Shown: positions 17,619-27,176 of the stretch, one piece after another
How the letters are laid out: each line of letters starts with the position of its first letter
Position numbering within the stretch: position 1 is the first letter of the stretch
Assembly: GCA_963803115.1 (NCBI GenBank)
Contig: CAWDLN010000019.1
Location: forward strand, 124,001 to 188,000
Direction of reading: 5' to 3'
From: DATBGZ01 sp963803115
GTDB lineage: Bacteria > Actinomycetota > Actinomycetes > Mycobacteriales > Micromonosporaceae
Length of the DNA stretch: 64,000 nucleotides
Position numbers and translations under genes: made by a program
The notes under the pieces: model-generated
The model's database searches: none
The model's input: the letters and a program-made list of their open reading frames with translations, nothing else
Told to the model about the DNA's origin: nothing

Positions 17619-17969
17619 TCAGGCAAGCGCCGCCGCCTGCCGACGAGCTCGTCGGTTTGCGCGGTGAGCCTTCGCACGACAGTCACTGCAGCTGGCGGGC
17701 CCCCGCGACAGCGTTCTCGACACCGGCCGCATGGCACACACGCTGCAGATAGGTGAGCTCACCACGTACCCGTCCCGAGTCTTGCCGAGCCAAAGGCCGC
17801 CCCGGATGACGCCAACATCACGTTGGTCGATGGCCTCCGTAAGGCAGGGCTTGCGCACCGGACAGCGCAGGCAAGTCCGGACCGCCTCGGCGTGGCCCGT
17901 GACGTCATCGCCCCACCACTCGGGATTGGACCCGACACAGGCCGCCAAGTTCAACCAGTCGTCGCGCAC
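17619..17969 (-). CDS. WhiB-family iron-sulfur transcription factor
   Basis: 116 residues from GTG 17969; the frame also allows a TTG at 18059, but WhiB proteins normally start about ten residues before the first cysteine. The four [4Fe-4S] cysteines are in LAACVG and CLRCPVRKPC, followed by the GGLWLG turn. Unusually, the tail carries two more CxxC pairs, CSVC and CSDC, then a basic helix RAKAHRANRRARR, as in a zinc ribbon. A 12-bp palindrome lies just upstream of the chosen start. Target genes unknown. Confidence 0.85.
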   Translation of the reverse strand: MRDDWLNLAACVGSNPEWWGDDVTGHAEAVRTCLRCPVRKPCLTEAIDQRDVGVIRGGLWLGKTRDGYVVSSPICSVCAMRPVSRTLSRGPASCSDCRAKAHRANRRARRQAAALA

Positions 17970-17971
17970 AC

Positions 17972-17983
17972 TCCGTATACGGA
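17972..17983. promoter_or_regulatory. 12-bp perfect palindrome at the WhiB gene start
   Basis: TCCGTATACGGA is its own reverse complement and lies three bases upstream of GTG 17969. It could be an operator or an mRNA hairpin covering the start. Significance untested. Confidence 0.35.
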
Positions 17984-18074
17984 ATGGATCACACGAAGGA
18001 TCACCGAGTATGGTATGTGTCGCCCACCCGGCGACCGCCGGTGCCCTTGTCGACCGCAACGGTTGCGGACGACA

Positions 18075-18572
18075 TCATTGCGTCTCGCGACGCAACCTGT
18101 TCATCCACCCCTGGGCTGTGTGGCGCGGCACGTCGTAGTGCTGTGCGACTTGGGTGACACTCTGCAGCGCGTCGTAGACCTCAGCGAGGTCATCGGGCAT
18201 GCGCCGGTAGGCCCGACCGCCCAACGTCGATGCCTCGGCCTTGGCGCCGGCGCGGCCGCCGCGGCGTCGGGGCCTGGCTGCCGGCTGTTGGCGCTCGGCC
18301 CGCCGCCCCCGACCACCGGCGCGCTTTCGCGGACGCGACGGCGTTGTCTCGGCCGGCGCCACGGCGGCCCGAGCCGAGGCCAGACCGATCGCCCGGAGCA
18401 GCAGTTCCAGATCGATGGACGGCAGTTCCTGCGGACGCAGTCCCACGCCGTTGGCCGCCCTGACTGTCAGCTCGGTGATTCGTGTTCCCTCGTCGTCGAT
18501 TGAGACGCTCATCGTCGTCACGACGCCGGTCCCGTCGTCTGGGCTCACTGAGATTGTGTACGTTCCCACCAC
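18075..18572 (-). CDS. Putative helix-turn-helix DNA-binding protein
   Basis: 165 residues. N-terminal beta-rich part (TYTISVSPDD; ITELTVRAANGVGLRPQELP), a basic, proline/arginine-rich linker, and a C-terminal helix-turn-helix (VTQVAQHYDVPRHTAQGWMN) like a Hin/homeodomain-type recognition helix. Related proteins of unknown role occur in actinomycetes. It lies upstream of, and in the same direction as, the WhiB gene, with about 100 bases between them. Confidence 0.65.
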   Translation of the reverse strand: MVGTYTISVSPDDGTGVVTTMSVSIDDEGTRITELTVRAANGVGLRPQELPSIDLELLLRAIGLASARAAVAPAETTPSRPRKRAGGRGRRAERQQPAARPRRRGGRAGAKAEASTLGGRAYRRMPDDLAEVYDALQSVTQVAQHYDVPRHTAQGWMNRLRRETQ

Positions 18573-18765
18573 GCCTCGCCGTCCCGTCGCTTGTTTCGCT
18601 CCTCATCGTAGCCACGCAGCCACGTATGAATGTCGCCTTTCGCGAGATCCTACAGTCAACTCATACGCCGCCGGCAACCCACACCTTCAATGGCCAACAA
18701 CTCCCGCCAATGCCTCACGGGAACGGGGAAGAATCGTGATTCATGTTGATTCCCGCCGACGCCCT

Positions 18766-19368
18766 TCACGCGCGCAGGCGCAGCCCGTCGAAGACAATCG
18801 CGTCAAACGTGCGCGCAAGCTCCGCGGCGTCGAGTGTGCTGTTCGGCTTCATCCATTCGGTCAACGAATTCACCATGCCGAATATCAAACGGCATACGAC
18901 GGCCGGGTCGAGGTCGGGGCGCAGGTCACCCTCGGCGACCGCCTCGTTGACGAGCCCGGCCATGAAGCCGTCGATGCGCCGTCGCCGGTCCATGGCTTGA
19001 CGTTCCACTTCACTATTGCCGCGCAGACGCACCAGGAGTGTGACGCAAGGCAGCCGGGTCACCAGCACGTCGACGCTGCGGCGGAGCAAGCACTTCAGGC
19101 GGTCAACCGCCGCGCCAGGTAGCGTCCGTACGTCGGCGGCCGCCTCCTCGAGGCCGACGAGCGCGTGATCGAGCGCGATCGCGAGGATCTCCTCTTTGTT
19201 GGTCACGTGGTGATAGACCGCCGACTTGGTGATGCCGAGCCGGCCCGCCACGTGCTCCATCGTCGACGCGTCGTAGCCCTGCTCGTTGAAGACCGCGATC
19301 GCAGCGGCCACCACGCTGGAGAGGTCGTTGCCCGGTCTGCCGCGCCGGCCCTGCCTCGCGATCGCCAT
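18766..19368 (-). CDS. TetR-family regulator, divergent from paaZ
   Basis: 200 residues. N-terminal TetR helix-turn-helix: VAAAIAVFNEQGYDASTMEH then VAGRLGITKSAVYHHVTNKE. The C-terminal ligand domain (helices about 75-195) fits regulators of CoA-ester catabolism. It is divergent from paaZ across a 99-base gap holding inverted repeats, so control of paaZ (a PaaR-like role, with phenylacetyl-CoA as effector) is likely but inferred. Confidence 0.85.
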   Translation of the reverse strand: MAIARQGRRGRPGNDLSSVVAAAIAVFNEQGYDASTMEHVAGRLGITKSAVYHHVTNKEEILAIALDHALVGLEEAAADVRTLPGAAVDRLKCLLRRSVDVLVTRLPCVTLLVRLRGNSEVERQAMDRRRRIDGFMAGLVNEAVAEGDLRPDLDPAVVCRLIFGMVNSLTEWMKPNSTLDAAELARTFDAIVFDGLRLRA

Positions 19369-19390
19369 GGCCCTCCCTACGCTGCCGCGG

Positions 19391-19423
19391 ACCGTACTAC
19401 ATTACTGAACATACGGTCGGTAT
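19391..19423. promoter_or_regulatory. Candidate TetR operator between tetR and paaZ
   Basis: ACCGTA (19391-19396) is inverted as TACGGT (19412-19417), and ATACGGTCGGTAT (19411-19423) has inverted ends ATAC/GTAT. ACCGACC-type elements are common in TetR operators. Placed between the divergent starts, where a repressor of both genes would bind. Confidence 0.45.
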
Positions 19424-19467
19424 TGCGGTCGCACCTCGGTCGAGGTCGATCCGGACGGAGGGACGCT

Positions 19468-21504
19468 ATGGCAGCGTTGGCGAGTTACGTGCATGGCGCT
19501 TGGGTAACCCCATCCGAGGATGGCTCACCCGTCCACGACGCGGTTACCGGGGAACACATCGCCAGCCTGTCCACGTCGGGCATCGATATGGCGCGCGCCG
19601 CGACATATGCCCGCGACGTTGGTGGCCCGGCGCTGCGGGGCCTGACGTTTCATGAACGCGGAGCGATGCTGAAGACCCTCGCCGCGCATCTCGGCAATCA
19701 GCGCGACGAGCTTTACGAACTGTCGCTGCGCACGGGCGCCACCCGGGCCGACTCGATGATCGACATCGACGGTGGCATCGGCGTGCTCTACAGCTATGCG
19801 AGCAAGGCGCGTCGCGAGCTTCCGGCCGACACGATCCTCCTCGACGGCGACACCGAACCGCTCGGCCGAGGCGGTACCTTCGCCGGCCTTCACAGCTACA
19901 CCTCGCGCCTCGGCGTCGCTGTTCAGATCAACGCATTCAACTTCCCCGTGTGGGGTCCCTTGGAGAAGTTCGCGCCCGCGTTTATCGCGGGCATGCCGAG
20001 CCTCATCAAGCCGGCCAGCCCCACGGCGTACCTGACCCACCGCCTCGTTGAGCTCATCGCGGAGTCCGGCATAGTGCCCGAGGGTGCGCTGCAGCTGATC
20101 GCGGGAGGCGTCGGCGACCTTCTCAGCCACCTACGTGAACAGGACTCGATCGGGTTTACCGGCTCCGCCTCCACGGCCCAGCGACTGAGACAGGACCCGG
20201 CAATCGTCGCCCGCGGCACCCGATTCACGGCGGAGGCGGATTCACTCAATTGCTCGATCCTCGGTCCGGACGCGCAACCAGGCACACCGGAGTTCGACCT
20301 TTTCGTCAAGGCCCTCGTCGCCGAGATGACCGTGAAGGCGGGCCAGAAATGCACGGCGATCCGGCGAGCGCTGGTGCCGATGGACGTGCTCGACGCCGTC
20401 GAGGAGGCCGCGACGAAGCGACTCGCCGCCGTCACCGTCGGCAATCCGGCCGATCCCGAGGTGCGGATGGGCTCACTGGTCGGACTCCCGCAGCGTGATG
20501 AGGTGCGCCGCTCGCTCAAGGCTCTCATGGATGCGGGGCGGGTCGCGTTCGGTGATCCGGAACGGGTCGACGTGATCGGCGCGGACTCCGAACGCGGCGC
20601 GTTCATGTCGCCGGTGCTGATTCGGGCCGAGGGCGATCGCGCGGAGCCCCATACGGTGGAGGCGTTCGGCCCGGTCAGTACCCTGATCGGATACGAATCC
20701 GTGGCGCACGCCATCGACCTCGCGGCGCGCGGCGCGGGCAGCCTGGTCGCTTCGGTGGTTACGCACGACCCCGACGTGGCCGCGACCATCACTCGCGGCA
20801 TCGCCGCGTGGCACGGCCGCCTGTTGATCCTTGACCGCGACGACGCGAAGGAATCGACGGGGCACGGTTCGCCGCTTCCTACGCTGGTGCATGGCGGACC
20901 GGGCCGAGCCGGTGGCGGAGAGGAGCTGGGTGGCATCCGGGCCGTGCAGCATCACATGCAGCGCACGGCCGTACAGGCCTCGCCGCGCATGCTGACCTCG
21001 ATAACGAGGCGTTGGACCATCGGTGCGCAGCGCACCGACGACGGGGTGCACCCGTTCCGCAAGTCCTTGCGAGAGCTACGAATCGGCGACAGCATCGTCG
21101 CCGGACCGCGCACGGTGACCGCCGACGACATCGCCCGGTTCGCCGAGCACACCGGCGACACGTTCTATGCCCATACCGATCCGGTCGCCGCCGCGGCCAA
21201 CCCGTTCTTCGACGGCATCGTGGCCCACGGCTATCTCATCGTGGCTTTGGCCGCTGGCCTGTTCGTGGATCCCGATCCGGGTCCGGTGCTGGCCAACTAT
21301 GGCATCGACAACCTTCGCTTCCTGACCCCGGTCTATCCGGGTGACGAGCTGACGGTCACGTTGACCTGTAAGGCGATTACCCCACGTGGGGAGAGCCAGC
21401 ACGGCGAAGTGCGGTGGGACGCCGAGGTCGTGAAGCAGGGCAACGACGTGGTCGCGCGGTACGACGTGCTGACCATGGTGGCCAATGACTGGCAAGGTAA
21501 CTAG
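19468..21504 (+). CDS. paaZ: Bifunctional oxepin-CoA hydrolase/semialdehyde dehydrogenase
   Basis: 678 residues, the full PaaZ length. Residues 1 to about 515 are an aldehyde dehydrogenase with the catalytic Cys in AGQKCTAIRR (about 295) and Glu in FTAEADSLNC; the rest is a MaoC-type hydratase with FAEHTGDTFYAHTDP and HGYLIVALAAG. In the phenylacetate pathway PaaZ opens the oxepin-CoA ring and oxidises the aldehyde. ATG 19468 has GGAGGGA upstream. No other paa gene is nearby, so it may serve a pathway encoded elsewhere. Three bases separate it from pepN. Confidence 0.93.
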   Translation: MAALASYVHGAWVTPSEDGSPVHDAVTGEHIASLSTSGIDMARAATYARDVGGPALRGLTFHERGAMLKTLAAHLGNQRDELYELSLRTGATRADSMIDIDGGIGVLYSYASKARRELPADTILLDGDTEPLGRGGTFAGLHSYTSRLGVAVQINAFNFPVWGPLEKFAPAFIAGMPSLIKPASPTAYLTHRLVELIAESGIVPEGALQLIAGGVGDLLSHLREQDSIGFTGSASTAQRLRQDPAIVARGTRFTAEADSLNCSILGPDAQPGTPEFDLFVKALVAEMTVKAGQKCTAIRRALVPMDVLDAVEEAATKRLAAVTVGNPADPEVRMGSLVGLPQRDEVRRSLKALMDAGRVAFGDPERVDVIGADSERGAFMSPVLIRAEGDRAEPHTVEAFGPVSTLIGYESVAHAIDLAARGAGSLVASVVTHDPDVAATITRGIAAWHGRLLILDRDDAKESTGHGSPLPTLVHGGPGRAGGGEELGGIRAVQHHMQRTAVQASPRMLTSITRRWTIGAQRTDDGVHPFRKSLRELRIGDSIVAGPRTVTADDIARFAEHTGDTFYAHTDPVAAAANPFFDGIVAHGYLIVALAAGLFVDPDPGPVLANYGIDNLRFLTPVYPGDELTVTLTCKAITPRGESQHGEVRWDAEVVKQGNDVVARYDVLTMVANDWQGN

Positions 21505-21507
21505 AGC

Positions 21508-23973
21508 ATGCAGACTCCACCCAGCCTCACTCGAGTGGAGGCCGAGGAGCGCTCCGCGCTGATAGAGGTCGAACGTTACGACATCGCTATCGACCTGACA
21601 GACATGGTCGAGGGACCGGAGTTCCGGGCCGTGAGCACAGTGCGGTTCTCGTGCCGGACTCCGGGCGCCTCGACATTCATCGACGCAGCCCTTGACGTCA
21701 TCTCGGCGACGCTCAACGGCCTCCCCGCCGGCGACGACCAGATTTCTCGCGGCCGGATCGAGCTGACGGACCTGGCCGGACACAACGAGCTGATCGTGGA
21801 ATCAGTGCAGTCGCAGACCTCGGCCGAGTGGGTCCACCGGTCGGTGGATCCGGCGGACAAGGAGGTCTACGTATGGACCTCGTTCGAGCCCGACGACGCC
21901 CGCCGCGCCTGGGCCTGCTTCGACCAGCCGGATCTGAAGGCTCCACACGCATTCACGGTCGTGGCGCCGGCGGCGTGGACGGTGGTGAGCAACAGCGCAG
22001 ATCCCGTCCTGACCCGACTCAATACCGACGCACGGCAGTGGCGGTTCCCTGATACTCCACGTCTGTCGACGTATGTTCCGGTCGTCGCCGCCGGGGCGTT
22101 GCACGAAATCCGGTCGGAACGCCATGGGTTCGACCTGGGTCTGCTGTGCCGCCGGTCGCTAGCACCATTCCTCGAACGCGATGCCGAGGAGCTGTTCGAG
22201 ATCACGGCGCAGGGGCTCGCGTTCTTCGGCGAGCGGTTCGGGCTGCCGTTCCCGCAGCGCAAATACGACCAGGTCTTCCTGCCCGACATGGGTGGCGCGA
22301 TGGAGAACTACGGCTGCGTCGCGTGGTCGGACGCGTTCGTCTATCGGAGCGCCCCGAGCTACAGCGAGCGGGAGGTCCGGGCAACCATCCTGCTGCACGA
22401 GATGGCCCACATGTGGTTTGGCGACATCGTGACGATGAAGTGGTGGGAGGATCTCTGGCTCAATGAGGCATTCGCCGAGTGGGCGTGTTACTGGGCCGCG
22501 GCGAACGTGACCGAGTTCCGCGATGCCTGGTCCAGCTTTCTCGCTGGCCGGAAGCTGGGCGGCTACTCGGCCGACATGGCGCCGACGACCCACCCGATCC
22601 GTCAGCCCGTCGAGGACGTCGCCGCCGCCGTGGCCAGCTTCGACGGCATCACCTACCCCAAGGGCGCGAGCGTTCTGAAGCAGCTCTTCGCCCTCGTCGG
22701 CGAGGATGCCTGCGTTGCCGGTCTGCGGGGGTACTTCGCCAAACACGCGTGGGAAAACACGCGGCTCGTGGACCTGATCAGCGAGCTCGAATTGGCCAGT
22801 GGGCGTGATCTCGCCGAATGGACGACCGGCTGGCTCGATACCGCCGGTACGGATCGCCTCACCCTTCACACGAACGGTGCCGGCGCGGCCACCCTTCGCG
22901 CGGTTGGTCCGGACGGCGGAGCGCCGCGCACGCATCGCCTGAATGTCGGCGTCTACGACCGCGGCGTAGACGCAACGTCGCTCGTTCGGCGCCGAGTGGC
23001 GGCAGTGGAGACGACGGGTGTGACGACCGACGTCGCCGATGTGATGAACGCCGCCCTGCTCATCGTCAACGACGACGACCTGACCTTCGCATCGGTACGA
23101 CCCGACGCTGCCTCGCTCGAGGCGATGCTGCGATCGGCCGCGCAACTGCCGTCGGCGGTGTCGCGCGCCCTGGTGGTCACGACGGCCTGGGACATGCTCG
23201 TGTGCAGCGAGCTCTCCGCCGCCGACTTCGTGGGCTGCGTGACCGCCGTCGTGGCAAACGAGTCAGCCGAGAACCTGGTGGAACCGTACCTGTCGCTCGC
23301 GGTCGAAGCCGCCGAGCATTGGTCGCCCGATGCCGCGCATGCCGGCCTCCTCGAGCAGGTCGCCGACGTCTGCCAGACGTTGTCAACCAACCCGGCACGC
23401 CGGCAGGTGGCACTTCGAGCGTTGGCTCAGTGCGCCGTCACCGCTGACCAACTTTCGGCGCTGCGGTCCTCCGTCGCCGACGACGTCGACCTCGGATGGC
23501 GCGCGCTGACGCGACTGGCCGAAGTGGACTCCGTGGATCCCGATGAGGTTGAGCAACTTATGCGCTCGGATCCTGACCCTGATTCCTGGGTACGGGCCCT
23601 CGCCGTCGACTCCGCCCGGGCCGACCCAACCGCCAAGGAGACGACATGGCGAGCGATCATTGAGGAGCACCGGGTTCCGATGGGATCGTTGGGCCAGGTT
23701 CGTCGTGCGTTCTGGCGCCGGTCTCAACGGGAGCTCCTGGCGCCGTACGCCGAGCGTTATTTTCAGGCGCTGCCCACCCTGCACCTGGCCGGCATGATAC
23801 AGGGTGTGATCATGTCGACCGCGCTCTTCCCGCACGCGGGTGCCGGGGCGGAATTCGCGGCGAAGGCGGTCACGGCCGCGCGGGCCGACGGCGTCAGCCC
23901 GGCCGTTGCCAAGAACGTCATCGAGTTGACCGACCGTCTCAATCGGATGCTCAAGACCCGCGCAATGACGTGA
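21508..23973 (+). CDS. pepN: Aminopeptidase N, M1 family
   Basis: 821 residues. Cytosolic zinc aminopeptidase. The exopeptidase motif GGAMENYG is near residue 262, the zinc motif HEMAHMWFG near 297-305, and the third ligand Glu in LNEAFAEW about 20 residues on. The C-terminal half is the helical ERAP1-like domain. The start lies three bases after the paaZ stop, so the two are probably co-transcribed. Confidence 0.94.
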   Translation: MQTPPSLTRVEAEERSALIEVERYDIAIDLTDMVEGPEFRAVSTVRFSCRTPGASTFIDAALDVISATLNGLPAGDDQISRGRIELTDLAGHNELIVESVQSQTSAEWVHRSVDPADKEVYVWTSFEPDDARRAWACFDQPDLKAPHAFTVVAPAAWTVVSNSADPVLTRLNTDARQWRFPDTPRLSTYVPVVAAGALHEIRSERHGFDLGLLCRRSLAPFLERDAEELFEITAQGLAFFGERFGLPFPQRKYDQVFLPDMGGAMENYGCVAWSDAFVYRSAPSYSEREVRATILLHEMAHMWFGDIVTMKWWEDLWLNEAFAEWACYWAAANVTEFRDAWSSFLAGRKLGGYSADMAPTTHPIRQPVEDVAAAVASFDGITYPKGASVLKQLFALVGEDACVAGLRGYFAKHAWENTRLVDLISELELASGRDLAEWTTGWLDTAGTDRLTLHTNGAGAATLRAVGPDGGAPRTHRLNVGVYDRGVDATSLVRRRVAAVETTGVTTDVADVMNAALLIVNDDDLTFASVRPDAASLEAMLRSAAQLPSAVSRALVVTTAWDMLVCSELSAADFVGCVTAVVANESAENLVEPYLSLAVEAAEHWSPDAAHAGLLEQVADVCQTLSTNPARRQVALRALAQCAVTADQLSALRSSVADDVDLGWRALTRLAEVDSVDPDEVEQLMRSDPDPDSWVRALAVDSARADPTAKETTWRAIIEEHRVPMGSLGQVRRAFWRRSQRELLAPYAERYFQALPTLHLAGMIQGVIMSTALFPHAGAGAEFAAKAVTAARADGVSPAVAKNVIELTDRLNRMLKTRAMT

Positions 23974-23994
23974 CGCGCCGGGAGGAGTTCCACA

Positions 23995-26900
23995 TTGCAC
24001 AACCGTCACCGCGAGACTGCCCAGCGCCTCGATCGGGCCATGGCCGAGTACATCCGACCGGCCATCTATCCGCACCGCCGGCCGTTGACGGTGACCGCTT
24101 GGCCGGTTCTCGGCGAGCCCGTGCCGGTCGAGGCCGCCTTGGTGGCGCCGTACCAGCCGTTCGCGGTGGGACAACGGTGGGGGCCACCGTGGTCGACGTT
24201 GTGGCTTCGGCTGACCGGTGACGTGCCGATCGGCTGGGCGGGCCGGCGGGTGGAGCTTATGGTCGATCTCGGGTTTGCCGACTCGTGGCCGGGGTTTCAG
24301 GCCGAGGGATTGGCCTACGACCGTGAGGGCGTTCCACTCAAAGGGATCGCGCCGCGCAACCGGCACATCCCCGTGGCCGCCCCGGCCGTCGGCGGTGAAC
24401 CGATCGACGTATTCGTAGAAGCGGCCGCCAACCCCACCGTCATGGGCGACTTCCGCACCTGGGCACCCAGCCCGCTGGGTGATCCCGGCACTGCGGGCTC
24501 CCAACCGCTGTACCGGCTGGAGGCCGCGGACGTGGCGGTGCGAGACGACGCCGTCTGGCACCTGAGCCACGATCTCGACGTGCTCCGCCAGTTGGCCGAC
24601 CAACTCGGTGGTGGCAGCCAACGTGGAGCCGAGCTGTGGCATGCCATCGGGCATGCCCTCGACACAATCGATCTCCACGACGTACCGGGCACGGCCGAAC
24701 GAGCCCGACTCCTACTGGCGCCCGTGTTGGCCCGACCGGCGGCGCAGTCGGCCCATCGGGTCAGCGCCGTCGGACATGCTCACATCGACACCGCCTGGCT
24801 GTGGCCGCTTCGAGAGACCGTTCGCAAGGCGGCCCGTACCTTCGCCAACGTCGTGGCTCTGGCGCAGGAGTATCCACAGCTGGTCTTCGCCGCGTCGCAA
24901 GCCCAGCAGTACCAATGGATTCGCGAACAGCAGCCGCACCTGTGGCAGCGCGTGCTCAAGGCGGTCGCCGACGGGACGTTCGTCCCTACCGGAGGCATGT
25001 GGGTGGAGTCCGACACGAACCTGCCCGGCGGCGAGGCGCTCGCCCGCCAGCTCGTCTACGGCAAACGGTTCTTCCTCGATGCCTTCGGGATCGAGACGCG
25101 TGACGTGTGGCTGCCCGACTCGTTCGGCTATACACCGGCACTGCCGCAGCTGGCCCGCCTCGCGGGCAACGAATGGTTCTTGACTCAGAAGCTGTCCTGG
25201 AACTCGGCGAACCGCATCCCACACTCCACATTCTGGTGGGAAGGGATCGACGGTAGCCGCATCTTCACCCACATGCCGCCGGTCGACACGTACAACGCCG
25301 AGCTGACCGGGGCCGAGCTGGCCCGCGCCGAGCGGCAGTTCAGCGACTCCGGCCCAGCTTCTCGATCACTGGTGCCCTTCGGGTACGGCGACGGCGGCGG
25401 CGGACCGACGCGGGAGATGTTGGAGCGAGCGACGCGCCTGTACGACCTCGACGGCTCGCCGGTGGTACGGCTTGAGTCACCGAGCACCTTCTTCGCGGCC
25501 GCGCAGGCCGAGTATGCCGACGCACCGACGTGGGTCGGGGAGCTGTACCTCGAACTGCACCGCGGGACGTATACGACTCAAGCCAAGAACAAGGCCGGCA
25601 ACCGGCACTGCGAACACCTCCTGCGCGAGGCCGAGTTGTGGGCAACGACCGCCTCTGTCCATAGTGGAGCACCGTATCCGTATGCCGCACTCGAGCGGAT
25701 CTGGCAGCGGGTGTTGACGTTGCAGTTCCACGACATCCTGCCGGGGAGCGCCATCGCGTGGGTCAATCGCGAGGCCCGCGAGGCCTACCAGCAGATCGTG
25801 GCCGAGCTGGAGCGGCTGATCGAGGAGTCGGCGCAAGCCCTGCCGGGCACGGGTCGAACCTGGCTCAACGCGGGCCCGTTTTCCCGGGCCGAAGTCGTCG
25901 TGGTCGACGATGCCGACGGGACGGGGCAGCGGTTGGCTGACGGCCGCGTGGCGGTGTGGGCCGAGGCCCCCGCGCTCGGCGCCGGCCGCGCGAGTACGCC
26001 TCCGCCGACCGCGGTCACCGTGCGAACGGACGGCCCACTGACCATTATGGACAATGGAGTTCTCCGGGTGACTATCGACGGCGACGGTCTGCTCGGCTCC
26101 GTCGTCGACCTAGCCATCGGCCGCGAGGTTGTCCCGACCGGACTGCGGGCCAACCTACTGCAGCTGCACCCCGACCACCCCGCCAAATGGGACGCCTGGG
26201 ACATCGATCGCCACTATCGCAACAGCCACACCGACCTGGTCGCAGTTGACTCGATCGTGGTCGTCGACCGTGGACCACTGATCGCCCGAGTGACGGTCGC
26301 CCGCCGCCATGGCGCGACCGCGATCAGCCAGACCTACGAGCTCGCCGCCGGATCAGCCCGATTGGACATCGACACCGAAATCGACTGGCGTGAGTCAGAG
26401 AAGCTCCTCAAGGCGGCCTTTCCGCTTGACGTCCATACCGAACGCTCGACCGCGGAAATCCAGTTTGGACACCTGCACAGACCCATCCACGCCAACACGA
26501 GCTGGGATGACGCGCGGTTCGAGATCTGGGCGCACCGGTGGCTGCACGTCGGCGAACCCGACTACGGCATCGCGGTCTGCAACGACGCCACCTACGGCCA
26601 TGACGTGACGCGAGCCCACGCAGACGACGGCGGCACCGTCACGACGGTCCGGCTGACCCTGCTTCGCGCGCCACATACTCCAGATCCCGGCGCCGATCGT
26701 GACGTCCATCGGTTCACCTACGCCCTGGCCCCCGGCGCGGGTATTCCCGCGGCCATCCGCGAGGGCTACCGGCTCAACCTGCCGCTGCGGGCCAGCGACC
26801 GCGGCGGCGAGCTGCCCACCATCGTCGCGGTGGACCACCCCGGCGTCGTCATCGAGGCCGTCAAGCTCGCCGACGACCGAAGCGGTGACATCGTCGTCCG

Positions 26901-27081
26901 TCTCTACGAGGCCCACGGCAACCGCGCTACGGCCAGCGTGACGACCAGTTTCGGTGTGGCCACCGCGAGCGTCACCGACCTTCTCGAACGGCCGCAAACG
27001 CCCGCCGACCTGACGCCGGCGGGAGTTGTGGTGACCCTTCGACCGTTCCAGATCCTTACCCTCCGGCTTGCCCGCGCCTGA
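23995..27081 (+). CDS. Alpha-mannosidase, GH38
   Basis: 1028 residues. GH38 zinc enzyme removing alpha-mannosyl residues. Zinc and substrate motifs: GHAHIDTAWLWPL (about 260) and WLPDSFGYTPALPQ, whose Asp (about 375) is the expected nucleophile; LQFHDILPGSAI follows near 580. The C-terminal third is the beta-sandwich domain of the family. No signal peptide, so cytosolic turnover of mannosides is likely. TTG 23995 is chosen because GGGAGGAG lies eight bases before it. Confidence 0.92.
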   Translation: MHNRHRETAQRLDRAMAEYIRPAIYPHRRPLTVTAWPVLGEPVPVEAALVAPYQPFAVGQRWGPPWSTLWLRLTGDVPIGWAGRRVELMVDLGFADSWPGFQAEGLAYDREGVPLKGIAPRNRHIPVAAPAVGGEPIDVFVEAAANPTVMGDFRTWAPSPLGDPGTAGSQPLYRLEAADVAVRDDAVWHLSHDLDVLRQLADQLGGGSQRGAELWHAIGHALDTIDLHDVPGTAERARLLLAPVLARPAAQSAHRVSAVGHAHIDTAWLWPLRETVRKAARTFANVVALAQEYPQLVFAASQAQQYQWIREQQPHLWQRVLKAVADGTFVPTGGMWVESDTNLPGGEALARQLVYGKRFFLDAFGIETRDVWLPDSFGYTPALPQLARLAGNEWFLTQKLSWNSANRIPHSTFWWEGIDGSRIFTHMPPVDTYNAELTGAELARAERQFSDSGPASRSLVPFGYGDGGGGPTREMLERATRLYDLDGSPVVRLESPSTFFAAAQAEYADAPTWVGELYLELHRGTYTTQAKNKAGNRHCEHLLREAELWATTASVHSGAPYPYAALERIWQRVLTLQFHDILPGSAIAWVNREAREAYQQIVAELERLIEESAQALPGTGRTWLNAGPFSRAEVVVVDDADGTGQRLADGRVAVWAEAPALGAGRASTPPPTAVTVRTDGPLTIMDNGVLRVTIDGDGLLGSVVDLAIGREVVPTGLRANLLQLHPDHPAKWDAWDIDRHYRNSHTDLVAVDSIVVVDRGPLIARVTVARRHGATAISQTYELAAGSARLDIDTEIDWRESEKLLKAAFPLDVHTERSTAEIQFGHLHRPIHANTSWDDARFEIWAHRWLHVGEPDYGIAVCNDATYGHDVTRAHADDGGTVTTVRLTLLRAPHTPDPGADRDVHRFTYALAPGAGIPAAIREGYRLNLPLRASDRGGELPTIVAVDHPGVVIEAVKLADDRSGDIVVRLYEAHGNRATASVTTSFGVATASVTDLLERPQTPADLTPAGVVVTLRPFQILTLRLARA

Positions 27082-27176
27082 ACTCGGCTTGCCGCGCCTG
27101 AACCTGTGGGCGCGCTGAGGTAGCCCCGTGCCGTCCAGATAGATCCGCTATGGTGTCGCCGACCGAAGGGAGACCT

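Noticed and set aside
22159..23145. Open frame of 328 codons opposite pepN
   Set aside because: Shadow of pepN with no recognisable domain.
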